From Rhodoferax sediminis (GTDB lineage Bacteria > Pseudomonadota > Gammaproteobacteria > Burkholderiales > Burkholderiaceae_C), in NCBI RefSeq assembly GCF_006970865.1, contig NZ_CP035503.1:2741001-2805000 (forward strand): a stretch of DNA of 64,000 nucleotides. Direction: 5' to 3'. Under the pieces are notes generated by a model. It was not told the DNA's origin. It did no database searches and saw only the letters and a program-made list of their open reading frames with translations. Numbering within the stretch: position 1 is the first letter of the stretch; each line of letters begins with the position of its first letter. A program made the position numbers and the translations under genes. This document shows positions 14,209 through 22,484 of the stretch, piece by piece.

Positions 14209-15260
14209 TTCCAGGGCCGGTGGTAGGCCCCCAAAGTGTGTTGCTGGCCTTCGGCCACCTGGTCCAGGCTGGCCATCCAGGCCGCCTTGGGGGCGTAGCG
14301 GTGCGGGTTGCCCGTGCAGGCGTCGATGGCCTCACGCCACACCTGGGTCACCTGCGCCACATAGGCCGGGCTGCGCTGGCGACCTTCAATCTTGATGGCG
14401 CGCACGCCCATCTTGAGCAACTGCGGCAGCAACTCCAGCGTATTCAGGCTGGTGGGCTCCTCGATGGCGTAATAGTTTTCGTCATCACCCACGTCGAAGC
14501 GCCCCTTGCACAGCGTCGGGTACCCGGCGTTTTCGCCGGCGGCGTAGCGGTCGATCAGCACCCCGTTCAGGCGCGATTCAAGCCCCCTGGGTGTTTCCTG
14601 CCAGCGCACCGCCTTCGGGGGCGAACACACGCCATGCGTGTTGGGCGACTCGCCCGTCACATACGACGAGAGCGCGCAGCGCCCCTCGACCATCACACAC
14701 AGACTGCCAAAGCCGAACACCTCGATCTCGACCAGAGTCTTGCCGATCACCTGCTCCACCTGCGCCAGCGACAGCACGCGCGGCAGCACGGCGCGCACCA
14801 CGCCGAAATGCTGGCGGTAGAAGTTGATGGCCTCGTAATTGGTGGCCGAGCCCTGCACCGACAAATGCAGCCGCAGCGCGGGGTAGCGCGCGGCGGCGTA
14901 CTGCATCAGGCCCGGATCCGCCAGGATCACGGCATCGACACCCAGGTCTGCGGCCTTGTCCAGCGCGGTGCGCCAGGGCTGAGGGTTGGACGCCTGCGGG
15001 TAGGTATTGAGCGCCATGAACACACGCGTGCCGCGCTCGTGCGCATAGCGAACGCCGCCGGCGATGGCGGCCTCGTCAAAGTTCAGGCCGGCGAAGTTGC
15101 GCGCGTTGGTGGCGTCGCGCAGGCCCAGGTAGACGCAGTCAGCGCCATGGTCGACGGCGGCCTTGAGGGCGGGCAGGCTGCCGGCCGGGCACACCAGTTG
15201 CATCGGCACCGCTGATGCGCCAGGCGCGTCAGCGGCATTCAGGTTGAGTACGGAATTCAT
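14205..15260 (-). CDS. ubiU: Ubiquinone synthesis protein UbiU (U32 peptidase-like, Fe-S)
   Basis: A 351-residue U32-family protein from ATG 15260 (MNSVLNLNAADAPGASAVPM). Four cysteines at 188, 195, 212 and 251 (GFGSLCVMVEGRC, HGVCSPP, YPTLCKGR) agree with the [4Fe-4S] ligands of E. coli UbiU. LRDATNARNFAGLNF and IKIEGRQRSPAYVAQV are characteristic. It partners UbiV in O2-independent ring hydroxylation of ubiquinone. It is the first gene of the minus-strand operon and lies behind an FNR-like box. About 19 residues before the conserved MQLVCPAGS are extra, so a later start is possible. Confidence 0.95.
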   Translation of the reverse strand: MNSVLNLNAADAPGASAVPMQLVCPAGSLPALKAAVDHGADCVYLGLRDATNARNFAGLNFDEAAIAGGVRYAHERGTRVFMALNTYPQASNPQPWRTALDKAADLGVDAVILADPGLMQYAAARYPALRLHLSVQGSATNYEAINFYRQHFGVVRAVLPRVLSLAQVEQVIGKTLVEIEVFGFGSLCVMVEGRCALSSYVTGESPNTHGVCSPPKAVRWQETPRGLESRLNGVLIDRYAAGENAGYPTLCKGRFDVGDDENYYAIEEPTSLNTLELLPQLLKMGVRAIKIEGRQRSPAYVAQVTQVWREAIDACTGNPHRYAPKAAWMASLDQVAEGQQHTLGAYHRPWK

Positions 15261-15365
15261 GATGGAGTCCAGGTCAGCAGGAGCTGGCCGTGGCACCGCG
15301 GGCGGCTATCGCCCACGCGGCGCAACGAACAGCAGTCACGGTAGCAGACGCGGCCCCGGCTTTCA

Positions 15366-15379
15366 TTGATGCAGGTCAA
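15366..15379. promoter_or_regulatory. FNR/Anr-like box in the ubiU-hemerythrin intergenic region
   Basis: TTGATGCAGGTCAA differs by one base from the FNR/Anr consensus TTGAT-N4-ATCAA. Read on the minus strand it is TTGACCTGCATCAA, and exactly 22 bases further comes TACCGT (15343-15338), a weak -10 match. That is the geometry of a class II FNR-activated promoter and would start ubiU transcription near 15331. No such -10 appears at that distance on the plus side. The genes it would control are those needed when oxygen is absent. Confidence 0.6.
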
Positions 15380-15447
15380 ACGCTCAAGCCTTTCGAAGAG
15401 ACCGGAGGGTTGCACACACAAGGCGATTCTGCGGAGACAATCGAGGC

Positions 15448-15852
15448 ATGACAGCAAACACCATCGCACATCTGTGCAAGCAGCACGACGCGATGCTGCA
15501 GACCATGCAGCGCATGCGCCTCGCCATGCTTGCCGGCGACATCACATCTGCGCGCGCCGCGCGCGATGCGCTGCATGCCTTGCAGGCCGAGCATATTGCT
15601 GCCGAGGAGTCCGATCTCATCTCCCGGCTCGGCACGTCGGCGCGCTGGTCGGCCAAGGTCTATCTGGCCGAGCACGCCAAGCTGGCAGCGATGACCGAGG
15701 AGTGGCGCGCCCGCCTCGAAAGACTGCCTGCGCATACCGTCGAACCGGAGCGCCGCTTGGCCCTGCTCGACGCCTCACTGCCTTTGCAGCACCTGCTCGA
15801 ACACCACTTCGAGCGCGAGGAAAAGGGCCTGTTCGTCGAAATCGCGGGCTGA
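15448..15852 (+). CDS. Hemerythrin-like HHE-domain protein
   Basis: A 134-residue four-helix protein. Candidate di-iron ligands are spaced as in hemerythrin HHE domains: H13 (CKQHDAML), H49 and E53 (AEHIAAEESDLI), H76 (LAEHAKLAAM), then H115, H119 and E124 (LQHLLEHHFEREEKGLF). Such proteins bind O2 or NO, or protect iron centres. It is divergent from ubiU and shares its 187-bp control region with the FNR-like box, so expression may respond to oxygen. Whether it delivers or senses oxygen or iron for the UbiUV system is speculation. Confidence 0.85.
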   Translation: MTANTIAHLCKQHDAMLQTMQRMRLAMLAGDITSARAARDALHALQAEHIAAEESDLISRLGTSARWSAKVYLAEHAKLAAMTEEWRARLERLPAHTVEPERRLALLDASLPLQHLLEHHFEREEKGLFVEIAG

Positions 15853-15908
15853 GAGCATCACGGCGACGAGTCCGGACCATTGGCCGGACCCCCCCACACG
15901 ACACCGAT

Positions 15909-16298
15909 TCAGGCCGCCAGGCTGTCGCGGACCCGCTCGAGCCGCCCCTTGACTTCGCCCGCCAATGCGTCGATACCGGGCCGATCCACCAAACTCAATA
16001 CCGCCCCGGGATCCATGAAGGAAACAATGACTTTGCCGTCGGCATTTTCGCGAACGACGACATTGCAAGGCAGGAGCAGCCCGATATCCGGGTCCAGCTC
16101 GATAGCCCGATGGGCCAGGGGAGGATTGCAGGCACCCAATATGCGATAGGGCCGCCCCTCGATATTGAGCTTGGCTTTCATGGTGGCCTGCACATCGATG
16201 TCGGAGAGCACACCAAACCCCTCCTTCTTCAGGGCATCGGTAACTTTATCAATGGCCGCCGCAAAGGGCAGGTCGATGGCGGTAGAAAATCCGTACAT
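15909..16298 (-). CDS. DUF302-domain protein
   Basis: A 129-residue protein whose whole length matches the DUF302 pattern: an N-terminal strand with [27 protein letters not shown], cut here to its key residues K19-G31, then [17 protein letters not shown] and [13 protein letters not shown], and a C-terminal helix. The two cysteines at the ACNP and LPCN motifs are conserved in the family and could bind heme, copper or another ligand, but function is unknown. It is transcribed in the same direction as the nitronate monooxygenase gene 84 bp upstream and may belong to that unit. Confidence 0.85.
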   Translation of the reverse strand: MYGFSTAIDLPFAAAIDKVTDALKKEGFGVLSDIDVQATMKAKLNIEGRPYRILGACNPPLAHRAIELDPDIGLLLPCNVVVRENADGKVIVSFMDPGAVLSLVDRPGIDALAGEVKGRLERVRDSLAA

Positions 16299-16382
16299 TG
16301 GGGCGTCCTTTCCAAAATAATCTGGGCTCTACTTTGCCAAGGATACTCGTGCAAGTTCTCCGCACTGACGCTCCGGCCCCGT

Positions 16383-17336
16383 TCAAAGCGCCAGACGAGC
16401 CCGCGCCTCGGCATACTCGCGCTTGAGCTGGGCGATGAAGTCGGCCGCGCTTTGCACCTTGCTGACCGCGCCAATGCCCTGGCCGCTGCCCCAGATGTCT
16501 TTCCAGGCCTTTTTGGCGTCGCCGCCGAAGTTCATCTTGCTCGGGTCGCTCTCGGGCAGCTTGTCGGGGTCCAGGCCGGCCGCGCGGATGCTCGGCGCCA
16601 GGTAGTTGCCGTGCACGCCGGTGAACAGGTTGCTGTAGACAATGTCGTCTGAGCTGCCCTGCACGATCGCCTGTTTATAGGCCTCGACCGCGCGCGCCTC
16701 TTCGGTCGCAATAAAGGCCGTGCCGATGTAGGCAAAGTCCGCGCCCATGGCCTGGGCAGCCAGCACCGCGGAGCCGGTCGAGATCGAGCCGCTGAGCGCA
16801 ATCGGGCCGTCGAACCACGCGCGGATTTCCTGAATCAGCGCAAACGGGCTCTTCACCCCCGCATGGCCGCCCGCGCCGGCGGCGACGGCGATCAGGCCAT
16901 CGGCGCCCTTTTCGATCGCCTTCTTCGCAAACTTGTTGTTGATGATGTCGTGCAGCACCACGCCGCCATAGCTGTGGATGGCGTCGTTCACGTCGGTGCG
17001 CGCGCCCAGCGAGGTGATGATGATTGGCACCTTGTACTTCACGACCATGTCCATGTCGTGTTCGAGCCGGTCGTTGCTCTTGTGCACGATCTGGTTGATG
17101 GCGAACGGTGCGGCCGGCTTGTCAGGGTGTGCCTTGTCCCAGGCCGCCAGCGTCTCGGTGATCTCGGCCAGCCATTCATCCAGTTGCGCGGCGGGGCGCG
17201 CGTTGAGTGCCGGCATCGCGCCCACCACGCCGTTGATGCACTGGGCAATCACCAGCTTGGGGTTGCTGATGATGAACAGCGGCGAGCCGATCACGGGGAA
17301 CGGCAGCTGGTTCAGCGGCGGCGGCAATCTGGACAT
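16383..17336 (-). CDS. Nitronate monooxygenase family protein
   Basis: A 317-residue FMN-dependent TIM-barrel protein of the nitronate monooxygenase / 2-nitropropane dioxygenase family. The N-terminal segment PVIGSPLFIISNPKLVIAQ, the phosphate-binding VAAGAGGHAGVKSP and GSISTGSAVLAAQAMGADF are family features. It could oxidise nitronates such as propionate-3-nitronate, or act as an enoyl-reductase-like flavoprotein, since many family members are misnamed. It follows the acyl-CoA dehydrogenase gene, with a palindromic hairpin in the 94-bp gap, so co-transcription may be partial. Confidence 0.9.
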   Translation of the reverse strand: MSRLPPPLNQLPFPVIGSPLFIISNPKLVIAQCINGVVGAMPALNARPAAQLDEWLAEITETLAAWDKAHPDKPAAPFAINQIVHKSNDRLEHDMDMVVKYKVPIIITSLGARTDVNDAIHSYGGVVLHDIINNKFAKKAIEKGADGLIAVAAGAGGHAGVKSPFALIQEIRAWFDGPIALSGSISTGSAVLAAQAMGADFAYIGTAFIATEEARAVEAYKQAIVQGSSDDIVYSNLFTGVHGNYLAPSIRAAGLDPDKLPESDPSKMNFGGDAKKAWKDIWGSGQGIGAVSKVQSAADFIAQLKREYAEARARLAL

Positions 17337-17373
17337 GGAATCTCCGTTAACACAGTATTTTGAATTTATAAAT

Positions 17374-17430
17374 GAAAACGGCTGTAGCCCATGTCAATCG
17401 GGCGACAGCCGCTATGCTATTAATAGCAAA
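17374..17430. repeat. Dispersed palindromic repeat, terminator-like
   Basis: The arms CGGCTGT (17379-17385) and ACAGCCG (17405-17411) flank a loop containing AGCCC and GGGCG, which can also pair. The element ends with GCTATTAATAGCAAA. Read on the minus strand, the hairpin is followed by TTTTCATTTATAAATT, a plausible Rho-independent terminator after the acyl-CoA dehydrogenase gene. The order GGCTGTAGCCC ... CAGCCGCTAT ... ATAGCAA is shared with other copies in this window, including copies inside genes. Confidence 0.65.
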
Positions 17431-19221
17431 TCAAAACGCGTCGAGCGCCAGCGCCGTCACGCTGTCGGCACCTTCCACAATGCTGTTGCGCTGCCCCGGC
17501 GCCTTGGCCAGCAGATGGTCTGCGTAGAAGCGCGCGGTGGTGATCTTGGCCTGCATGAAGCCGGCATCGATGCCTTTGGCCAGTTCGTCCTCAGCCACCA
17601 TCAAAGCCCGTGCCATCTGCCAGCCTGCCATCAGGTTGCCGGCCAGCAGGAGGTAGGGCACGCTGCCGGCAAACACGGCATTGGGCGAGGCCTTGGTGTT
17701 GTTGGCCACGAAATCCACCACATCGAGGAAAGCCTCACGCGCAGCCTGCAGGCGGGCGGCCACGGCCCGTCCGGTGGCGCTGGGACGCTTCTTAAGTTCG
17801 GCTTCGGTGGCTTCAATCTGTTGGGCGATCGCCTTGGCGGTCTGGCCGCCGTCGCGTGCCGTCTTGCGGCCCACCAGGTCGTTCGCCTGGATCGCGGTGG
17901 TGCCTTCATAGATGGTCAGGATTTTCGCGTCGCGGTAGTACTGCGCCGCACCGGTTTCCTCGATGAAACCCATGCCGCCGTGCACCTGCACGCCCAGCGA
18001 GGTGACCTCCAGGCTCATCTCGGTGCTGTAGCCCTTGACCAGCGGCACCATGTATTCATAGAACGCCTGGTTCTGCTTGCGCACCTCGGCATCGGGGTGG
18101 TGGTGCGATACATCGTACGCGGCCGCCGCGACCGAGGCCATGGCGCGGCAGCCCTGCGTGTAGGCGCGCATGGTCATGAGCATGCGCCGCACATCGGGAT
18201 GGTGGATGATGGGTGCGCTGGCATTGATCGATCCATCCACCGGGCGCGACTGCACGCGCTCCTTGGCAAACGCCGCGGCCTTCTGGTAGGCGCGCTCGGC
18301 AATCGCGATGCCCTGCATGCCCACGGCGTAGCGTGCCGAATTCATCATGATGAACATGTATTCGAGGCCACGGTTCTCCTGGCCCACCAGGTAGCCCACG
18401 GCGCCGCCATGGTCGCCAAACTGCAGCACGGCGGTCGGCGAGGCCTTGATGCCCAGCTTGTGCTCGATGCTGACACAGTGCACGTCGTTGCGCGCGCCCA
18501 GGGAACCGTCCTTGCCCACCATGAACTTCGGCACGACGAACAGGCTGATGCCCTTCACGCCTTCGGGCGCGCCGGTGACGCGGGCCAGCACCAGGTGCAC
18601 GATGTTGTCGGCCATGTCGTGCTCACCGTAGGTGATGAAGATCTTGGTGCCGAACACCTTGTAGGTGCCGTCAGCCTGAGGCTCGGCACGGCTGCGCACG
18701 GCCGCCAGATCGGAGCCGGCCTGCGGCTCGGTCAGGTTCATGGTGCCGGTCCACTGGCCGCTGACCATCTTTTCCAGATAGATGGCCTTGAGCTCGTCGG
18801 AGCCCGCGGTGAGCAGCGCCTCGATGGCGCCATCGGTCAGCAGCGGGCACAGCGCAAAGCTCATGTTGGCCGAATTGAGCATTTCGCCGCAGGCCGCACC
18901 AATGGTCTTGGGCAGGCCCTGTCCGCCAAAGTCCGTCGGATGCTGCAAGCCCTGCCAGCCGCCTTCGCCGTACTGTTTGAAGGCCTGCTTGAAACCCGGC
19001 GTGGTGGTCACGACACCGTCGCGCCACGACGACGGGTTCTTGTCGCCCTCCCAGTTGAGCGGCGCCACCACACCTTCATTGAACCTGGCGCATTCTTCCA
19101 GCACGGCCTGGGCAGTCTCAAGGCCGGCCTCTTCGAAGCCGGGCATCCGCGCGACCTGGTCGATGTTGGCCAGGTGCTGGATGTCGAACAGCATGTCCTT
19201 GGTGGGGGCGATGTAGCTCAT
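17431..19221 (-). CDS. Acyl-CoA dehydrogenase, 596-residue DmdC-like type
   Basis: A 596-residue acyl-CoA dehydrogenase with the long C-terminal extension of the 3-methylmercaptopropionyl-CoA dehydrogenase (DmdC)/FadE-like group. The flavin motif TMNLTEPQAGSDLAAVRSR and the C-terminal LGVQVHGGMGFIEETGAAQY are present. The catalytic base is predicted at E439 in TIYEGTTAIQAND. The last 150 residues form a helical domain peculiar to this group. It lies 46 bp downstream of etfA, so ETF is the obvious electron acceptor. The acyl chain is not determined; medium or long straight-chain and sulfur-containing acyl-CoAs are candidates. Confidence 0.93.
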   Translation of the reverse strand: MSYIAPTKDMLFDIQHLANIDQVARMPGFEEAGLETAQAVLEECARFNEGVVAPLNWEGDKNPSSWRDGVVTTTPGFKQAFKQYGEGGWQGLQHPTDFGGQGLPKTIGAACGEMLNSANMSFALCPLLTDGAIEALLTAGSDELKAIYLEKMVSGQWTGTMNLTEPQAGSDLAAVRSRAEPQADGTYKVFGTKIFITYGEHDMADNIVHLVLARVTGAPEGVKGISLFVVPKFMVGKDGSLGARNDVHCVSIEHKLGIKASPTAVLQFGDHGGAVGYLVGQENRGLEYMFIMMNSARYAVGMQGIAIAERAYQKAAAFAKERVQSRPVDGSINASAPIIHHPDVRRMLMTMRAYTQGCRAMASVAAAAYDVSHHHPDAEVRKQNQAFYEYMVPLVKGYSTEMSLEVTSLGVQVHGGMGFIEETGAAQYYRDAKILTIYEGTTAIQANDLVGRKTARDGGQTAKAIAQQIEATEAELKKRPSATGRAVAARLQAAREAFLDVVDFVANNTKASPNAVFAGSVPYLLLAGNLMAGWQMARALMVAEDELAKGIDAGFMQAKITTARFYADHLLAKAPGQRNSIVEGADSVTALALDAF

Positions 19222-19267
19222 GTCTTGTCTCCGGATATCGTGTTGTCCAAAAAGCTCGCCGAATCCG

Positions 19268-20200
19268 TTACAGCGCCTTCACCAGCTCCGGCACGGCGGT
19301 GAACAGATCAGCCACCAGCCCATAGTCGGCCACCGAGAAGATCGGCGCTTCTTCATCCTTGTTGATCGCCACGATCACCTTGGAGTCCTTCATGCCCGCC
19401 AGGTGCTGGATCGCCCCGGAGATGCCCACAGCCACATACAGCTGGGGCGCCACAATCTTGCCGGTCTGCCCGACCTGCCAGTCGTTGGGCGCATAGCCGG
19501 CATCGACCGCCGCGCGACTCGCCCCCATGGCCGCCCCCAGCTTGTCCGCCAGCGGCGTGATGACCTCGCTGAACTTCTCGGCACTGCCCAGCGCGCGCCC
19601 GCCGGAGACGATGATCTTGGCGGCAGTCAACTCGGGCCGGTCGTTCTTGGCAATCTCGCTGCCCATGAAGGTCGACTTGCCGCTGTCGGGTGTGGCGCTG
19701 ATGGCCTCCACCGCGGCGCTGCCACCGCTGCTGGGGGCCGGGTCAAAGCCCGTGGTGCGCACCGTGATCACCTTGGTGGCGTCACTGCTTTGCACGATGG
19801 CAATGGCGTTGCCGGCATAGATCGGGCGCTCGAAGGTGTCCGGGCTGTCCACCTTGCTGATGTCGCTGATCTGGGCCACGTCGAGTTTGGCGGCCACGCG
19901 CGGCGCGATGTTCTTGCCGCTGGCCGTGGCCGGGAACAGGATGTGGCTGTAATTGGCGGCAATGGCCAGCACCTGGGCGGCGACGTTCTCAGCCAGGCCG
20001 TGCGCGAGGTAGTCGCCCTCTGTGTGCAGGACCTTGGTCACGCCGGTGATCTGGGCTGCAGCGGCAGCAGCGGCGCCGGCATTGTGGCCGGCCACCAGCA
20101 CGTGCACCTCACCGCCACACTGGGCGGCAGCGGTCACGGTGTTGAAGGTGGCGCCCTTGAGGTGGGCGTTGTCGTGTTCGGCAATAACAAGTGCGGTCAT
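19268..20200 (-). CDS. etfA: Electron transfer flavoprotein alpha subunit
   Basis: A 310-residue ETF-alpha. The N-terminal domain starts [20 protein letters not shown]. The C-terminal FAD domain has the family signatures [41 protein letters not shown] and [11 protein letters not shown], which hold FAD and contact the dehydrogenase and ETF:quinone oxidoreductase. It accepts electrons from acyl-CoA dehydrogenases, here most likely the one encoded 46 bp downstream. It is 17 bp downstream of etfB. Confidence 0.97.
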   Translation of the reverse strand: MTALVIAEHDNAHLKGATFNTVTAAAQCGGEVHVLVAGHNAGAAAAAAAQITGVTKVLHTEGDYLAHGLAENVAAQVLAIAANYSHILFPATASGKNIAPRVAAKLDVAQISDISKVDSPDTFERPIYAGNAIAIVQSSDATKVITVRTTGFDPAPSSGGSAAVEAISATPDSGKSTFMGSEIAKNDRPELTAAKIIVSGGRALGSAEKFSEVITPLADKLGAAMGASRAAVDAGYAPNDWQVGQTGKIVAPQLYVAVGISGAIQHLAGMKDSKVIVAINKDEEAPIFSVADYGLVADLFTAVPELVKAL

Positions 20201-20217
20201 GGTGGTTCTCCGTCTTT

Positions 20218-20967
20218 TTAGATGACTTTGGCTTCGTTCTTGAGTTTGTCCACCAGGGTGGCGACGTCGGGCACCTTGATGCCGGCGCTGCGCTTCGGGG
20301 GTTCCGAGACCTTGAGGGTTTTCAGGCGCGGGCTCACGTCAACGCCCAGGTCCTCGGGTTTGTAGGTGTCGAGCTGCTTTTTCTTGGCCTTCATGATGTT
20401 GGGCAGGGTCACGTAGCGCGGCTCGTTCAGGCGCAGGTCGGTGGTGACGATGGCGGGCAGGCTGATGGACAGGGTTTCCAGGCCGCCGTCGACTTCGCGC
20501 GTGACCTGGGCCCGGCCGTCGACCACCTCGACCTTGCTGGCGAAGGTGGCTTGGGGCAGATCGGCCAGTGCAGCGAGCATCTGGCCGGTCTGGTTGCAGT
20601 CGTCGTCGATGGCCTGCTTGCCCAGGATGATCAGGCCAGGCTGTTCCTTGTCGAACAGGGCCTTGAGCAGTTTGGCCACCGCCAGGGGTTGCAGTTCCAC
20701 GTCGGTTTGCACCAGGATGGCGCGGTCGGCCCCGATGGCCATGGCGGTGCGCAGGGTCTCCTGGCACTGCTGCACGCCGCACGAGACGGCGATGACCTCA
20801 GAAGCAATGCCTTTTTCTTTCAGGCGAACCGCCTCTTCGACGGCGATCTCGTCAAAGGGGTTCATGCTCATCTTGACGTTGGCGATGTCCACGCCCGTGC
20901 CGTCCGATTTGACGCGCACCTTGACGTTGTAGTCGACCACGCGCTTGACTGCTACCAGGACCTTCAT
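20218..20967 (-). CDS. etfB: Electron transfer flavoprotein beta subunit
   Basis: A 249-residue ETF-beta, starting [20 protein letters not shown]. The AMP-binding fold shows [32 protein letters not shown] and [18 protein letters not shown]. The C-terminal arm ([20 protein letters not shown]) wraps round the alpha subunit in known ETFs. It is the first gene of the etfB-etfA-acyl-CoA dehydrogenase operon. The 300-bp upstream region contains two dyads that may be regulator sites. Confidence 0.97.
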   Translation of the reverse strand: MKVLVAVKRVVDYNVKVRVKSDGTGVDIANVKMSMNPFDEIAVEEAVRLKEKGIASEVIAVSCGVQQCQETLRTAMAIGADRAILVQTDVELQPLAVAKLLKALFDKEQPGLIILGKQAIDDDCNQTGQMLAALADLPQATFASKVEVVDGRAQVTREVDGGLETLSISLPAIVTTDLRLNEPRYVTLPNIMKAKKKQLDTYKPEDLGVDVSPRLKTLKVSEPPKRSAGIKVPDVATLVDKLKNEAKVI

Positions 20968-21062
20968 GATTGCGGCTCCATTGAGTTATTAAATAGACGT
21001 TGTTGTAACCCTGTCGATTCTATGCGGCGAAGCATCAACGCCACGTGACGGCGCGGGGCCTG

Positions 21063-21090
21063 CGTTCGGGGTTACAAACAAAACCGAACG
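21063..21090. promoter_or_regulatory. Inverted repeat in etfB-livK intergenic region (possible operator)
   Basis: CGTTCGG (21063-21069) and CCGAACG (21084-21090) are exact 7-bp inverted arms separated by 14 bp. The dyad lies about 95 bp upstream of etfB and just before the AT-rich TATTATAAAT at 21101-21110, which could be a -10 element. Regulators of fatty-acid or branched-chain acid breakdown often bind dyads of this size. The binding protein is unknown. Confidence 0.4.
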
Positions 21091-21167
21091 ACCGTGCTTT
21101 TATTATAAATACGCCACGCCACTGGATTCGAACCCGGCCCTGGGCCGTGCGCCTGGCCGCCGACAAT

Positions 21168-21198
21168 TACCCGACCAATCGGTTGGCTAATTCGGGTA
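21168..21198. promoter_or_regulatory. Nested inverted repeat upstream of the livK-type gene
   Basis: The outer arms TACCCGA (21168-21174) and TCGGGTA (21192-21198) enclose the shorter inverted repeat CCAA-TCGG-TTGG (21175-21186). The structure ends 70 bp before the start of the substrate-binding protein gene. It could be an operator or an RNA hairpin in the leader. Apart from this and the 21063 dyad, the 300 bp between etfB and livK hold no gene. Confidence 0.4.
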
Positions 21199-21267
21199 AG
21201 TCATGACGTTCGAGGCGCCATAACCCTCTTATAGTTGGGCCCAGTAAATTCAGAGATTGGAAAAACC

Positions 21268-22416
21268 ATGTTCAAACAGCTCCTACTTGCATCTGCCGTT
21301 GCCCTGTCGGTCCTGCCCCTCGCGGCGAACGCCCAAATCAAAGTGGGCGTCACCATTTCCACTACCGGGCCGGCGGCCTCGTTGGGGATTCCCGAGAAAA
21401 TGGCGTTTGCCGTCATGCCGAAGGAAATTGCGGGTCAAAAAGTGGAGTACATCGTGCTGGATGACGCCTCCGACCCGGTGGCGGCCGTCAAGAACACCCG
21501 CAAGTTCGTGTCGGAAGACAAGGTGGACGTGATTGCGGGTTCGTCCACCACGCCCGCCAGCCTGGCGATGATCGACGTGGCGGCCGATTCGAAGACGCCC
21601 ATGATCTCCATCGCGTCGTCCATAGCCATCGTCGATCCGGTGGATGCCAAGCGGTTCTGGGTGTTCAAGACGCCGCAGACCGATGCCATCATGTTGACGG
21701 CCGTGACGGCCCACATGGCCGATCATGGCGTGAAAACGGTGGGCCTGATCGGCTTCAATGATGCGTACGGCGAAGGCGTCATGAAGGAGTTCAACACGCT
21801 GTCCGGACTGCATCACCTCAAGGTCGTGGCGGAAGAGCGGTACAAGCGCAACGACACCAGCGTGATCGGTCAGGCGCTCAAGATCATGGAAGCCAATCCT
21901 GACGCGGTCCTGATCGCGGCCTCAGGCACGCCTGGAGCACTGCCTGCCAGCACCCTGCGGGATCGCGGCTACAAGGGCAAGATCTACTTCACCGACGGCA
22001 TCATCAACCAGGACTTCCTGCGTGTCGGCGGCAAGGCCGTAGACGGCGCATTCCTGCCGGCCGGCCCGTTCGTGGTAGCGAAGCAGTTGCCCGACAGCAA
22101 CCCGATCAAGAAGGTGTCGCTGGAGTTCATCAAGCGGTACGATGCCGCCTACCCGAAGAGCCCGGCGAACTCGTTCTCGGCACATGCCTGGAATGTATAT
22201 CTGTTGCTCAAGAATGCGATTCCGGTAGCGCTCAAGACGGCCAAGCCCGGCACCGAGGCATTCCGCAGCGCGCTGCGCGATGCGCTGGAGAACACCACGA
22301 ATCTGGTTACCACGCACGGCATCATGAACATGAGCAAGACGGACCACATGGGGTTCGATCAGCGCTCGCGCGTCATGGTGGAAATCGTGAACGGCCAGTG
22401 GAAGCTCGTCCAGTAG
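21268..22416 (+). CDS. Liv-type ABC transporter substrate-binding protein
   Basis: A 382-residue periplasmic binding protein. ATG 21268 gives a signal peptide MFKQLLLASAVALSVLPLAA, cleaved after ANA. The mature part is the type I fold of LivK relatives: KVGVTISTTGPAASLGIPE at the start, VLDDASDPVAAVKNTRKFV, GLIGFNDAYGEGVMKEF and VLIAASGTPGALPAS. It would capture branched-chain amino acids or related organic acids for the permease encoded downstream. A strong terminator separates it from livH, which would favour excess binding protein. The ligand is not evident. Confidence 0.93.
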   Translation: MFKQLLLASAVALSVLPLAANAQIKVGVTISTTGPAASLGIPEKMAFAVMPKEIAGQKVEYIVLDDASDPVAAVKNTRKFVSEDKVDVIAGSSTTPASLAMIDVAADSKTPMISIASSIAIVDPVDAKRFWVFKTPQTDAIMLTAVTAHMADHGVKTVGLIGFNDAYGEGVMKEFNTLSGLHHLKVVAEERYKRNDTSVIGQALKIMEANPDAVLIAASGTPGALPASTLRDRGYKGKIYFTDGIINQDFLRVGGKAVDGAFLPAGPFVVAKQLPDSNPIKKVSLEFIKRYDAAYPKSPANSFSAHAWNVYLLLKNAIPVALKTAKPGTEAFRSALRDALENTTNLVTTHGIMNMSKTDHMGFDQRSRVMVEIVNGQWKLVQ

Positions 22417-22439
22417 AGTCTCCCCATCCCGTTCTGCCA

Positions 22440-22469
22440 GGCGTTGCGCATGATGGCAACGCCTTTTTT
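22440..22469 (+). terminator. Rho-independent terminator/attenuator between livK and livH
   Basis: GGCGTTGC (22440-22447) and GCAACGCC (22456-22463) form a perfect 8-bp GC-rich stem with an 8-base loop, followed at once by TTTTTT (22464-22469). It lies 24 bp after the livK stop and 16 bp before the livH start. Partial read-through would lower permease and ATPase expression relative to the binding protein. Confidence 0.9.
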
Positions 22470-22484
22470 CTTGTGTAAATCCCA

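Noticed and set aside
16978..19302. A 774-codon open frame on the plus strand
   Set aside because: It lies antisense to the acyl-CoA dehydrogenase and nitronate monooxygenase genes, with low-complexity His/Gly/Ala-rich product.
21110..21200. Possible tRNA gene on the minus strand (contains GGGTTCGAATCC)
   Set aside because: The T-arm-like piece pairs poorly in its stem, there is no acceptor stem or anticodon arm that folds, and no CCA end. At most a remnant.
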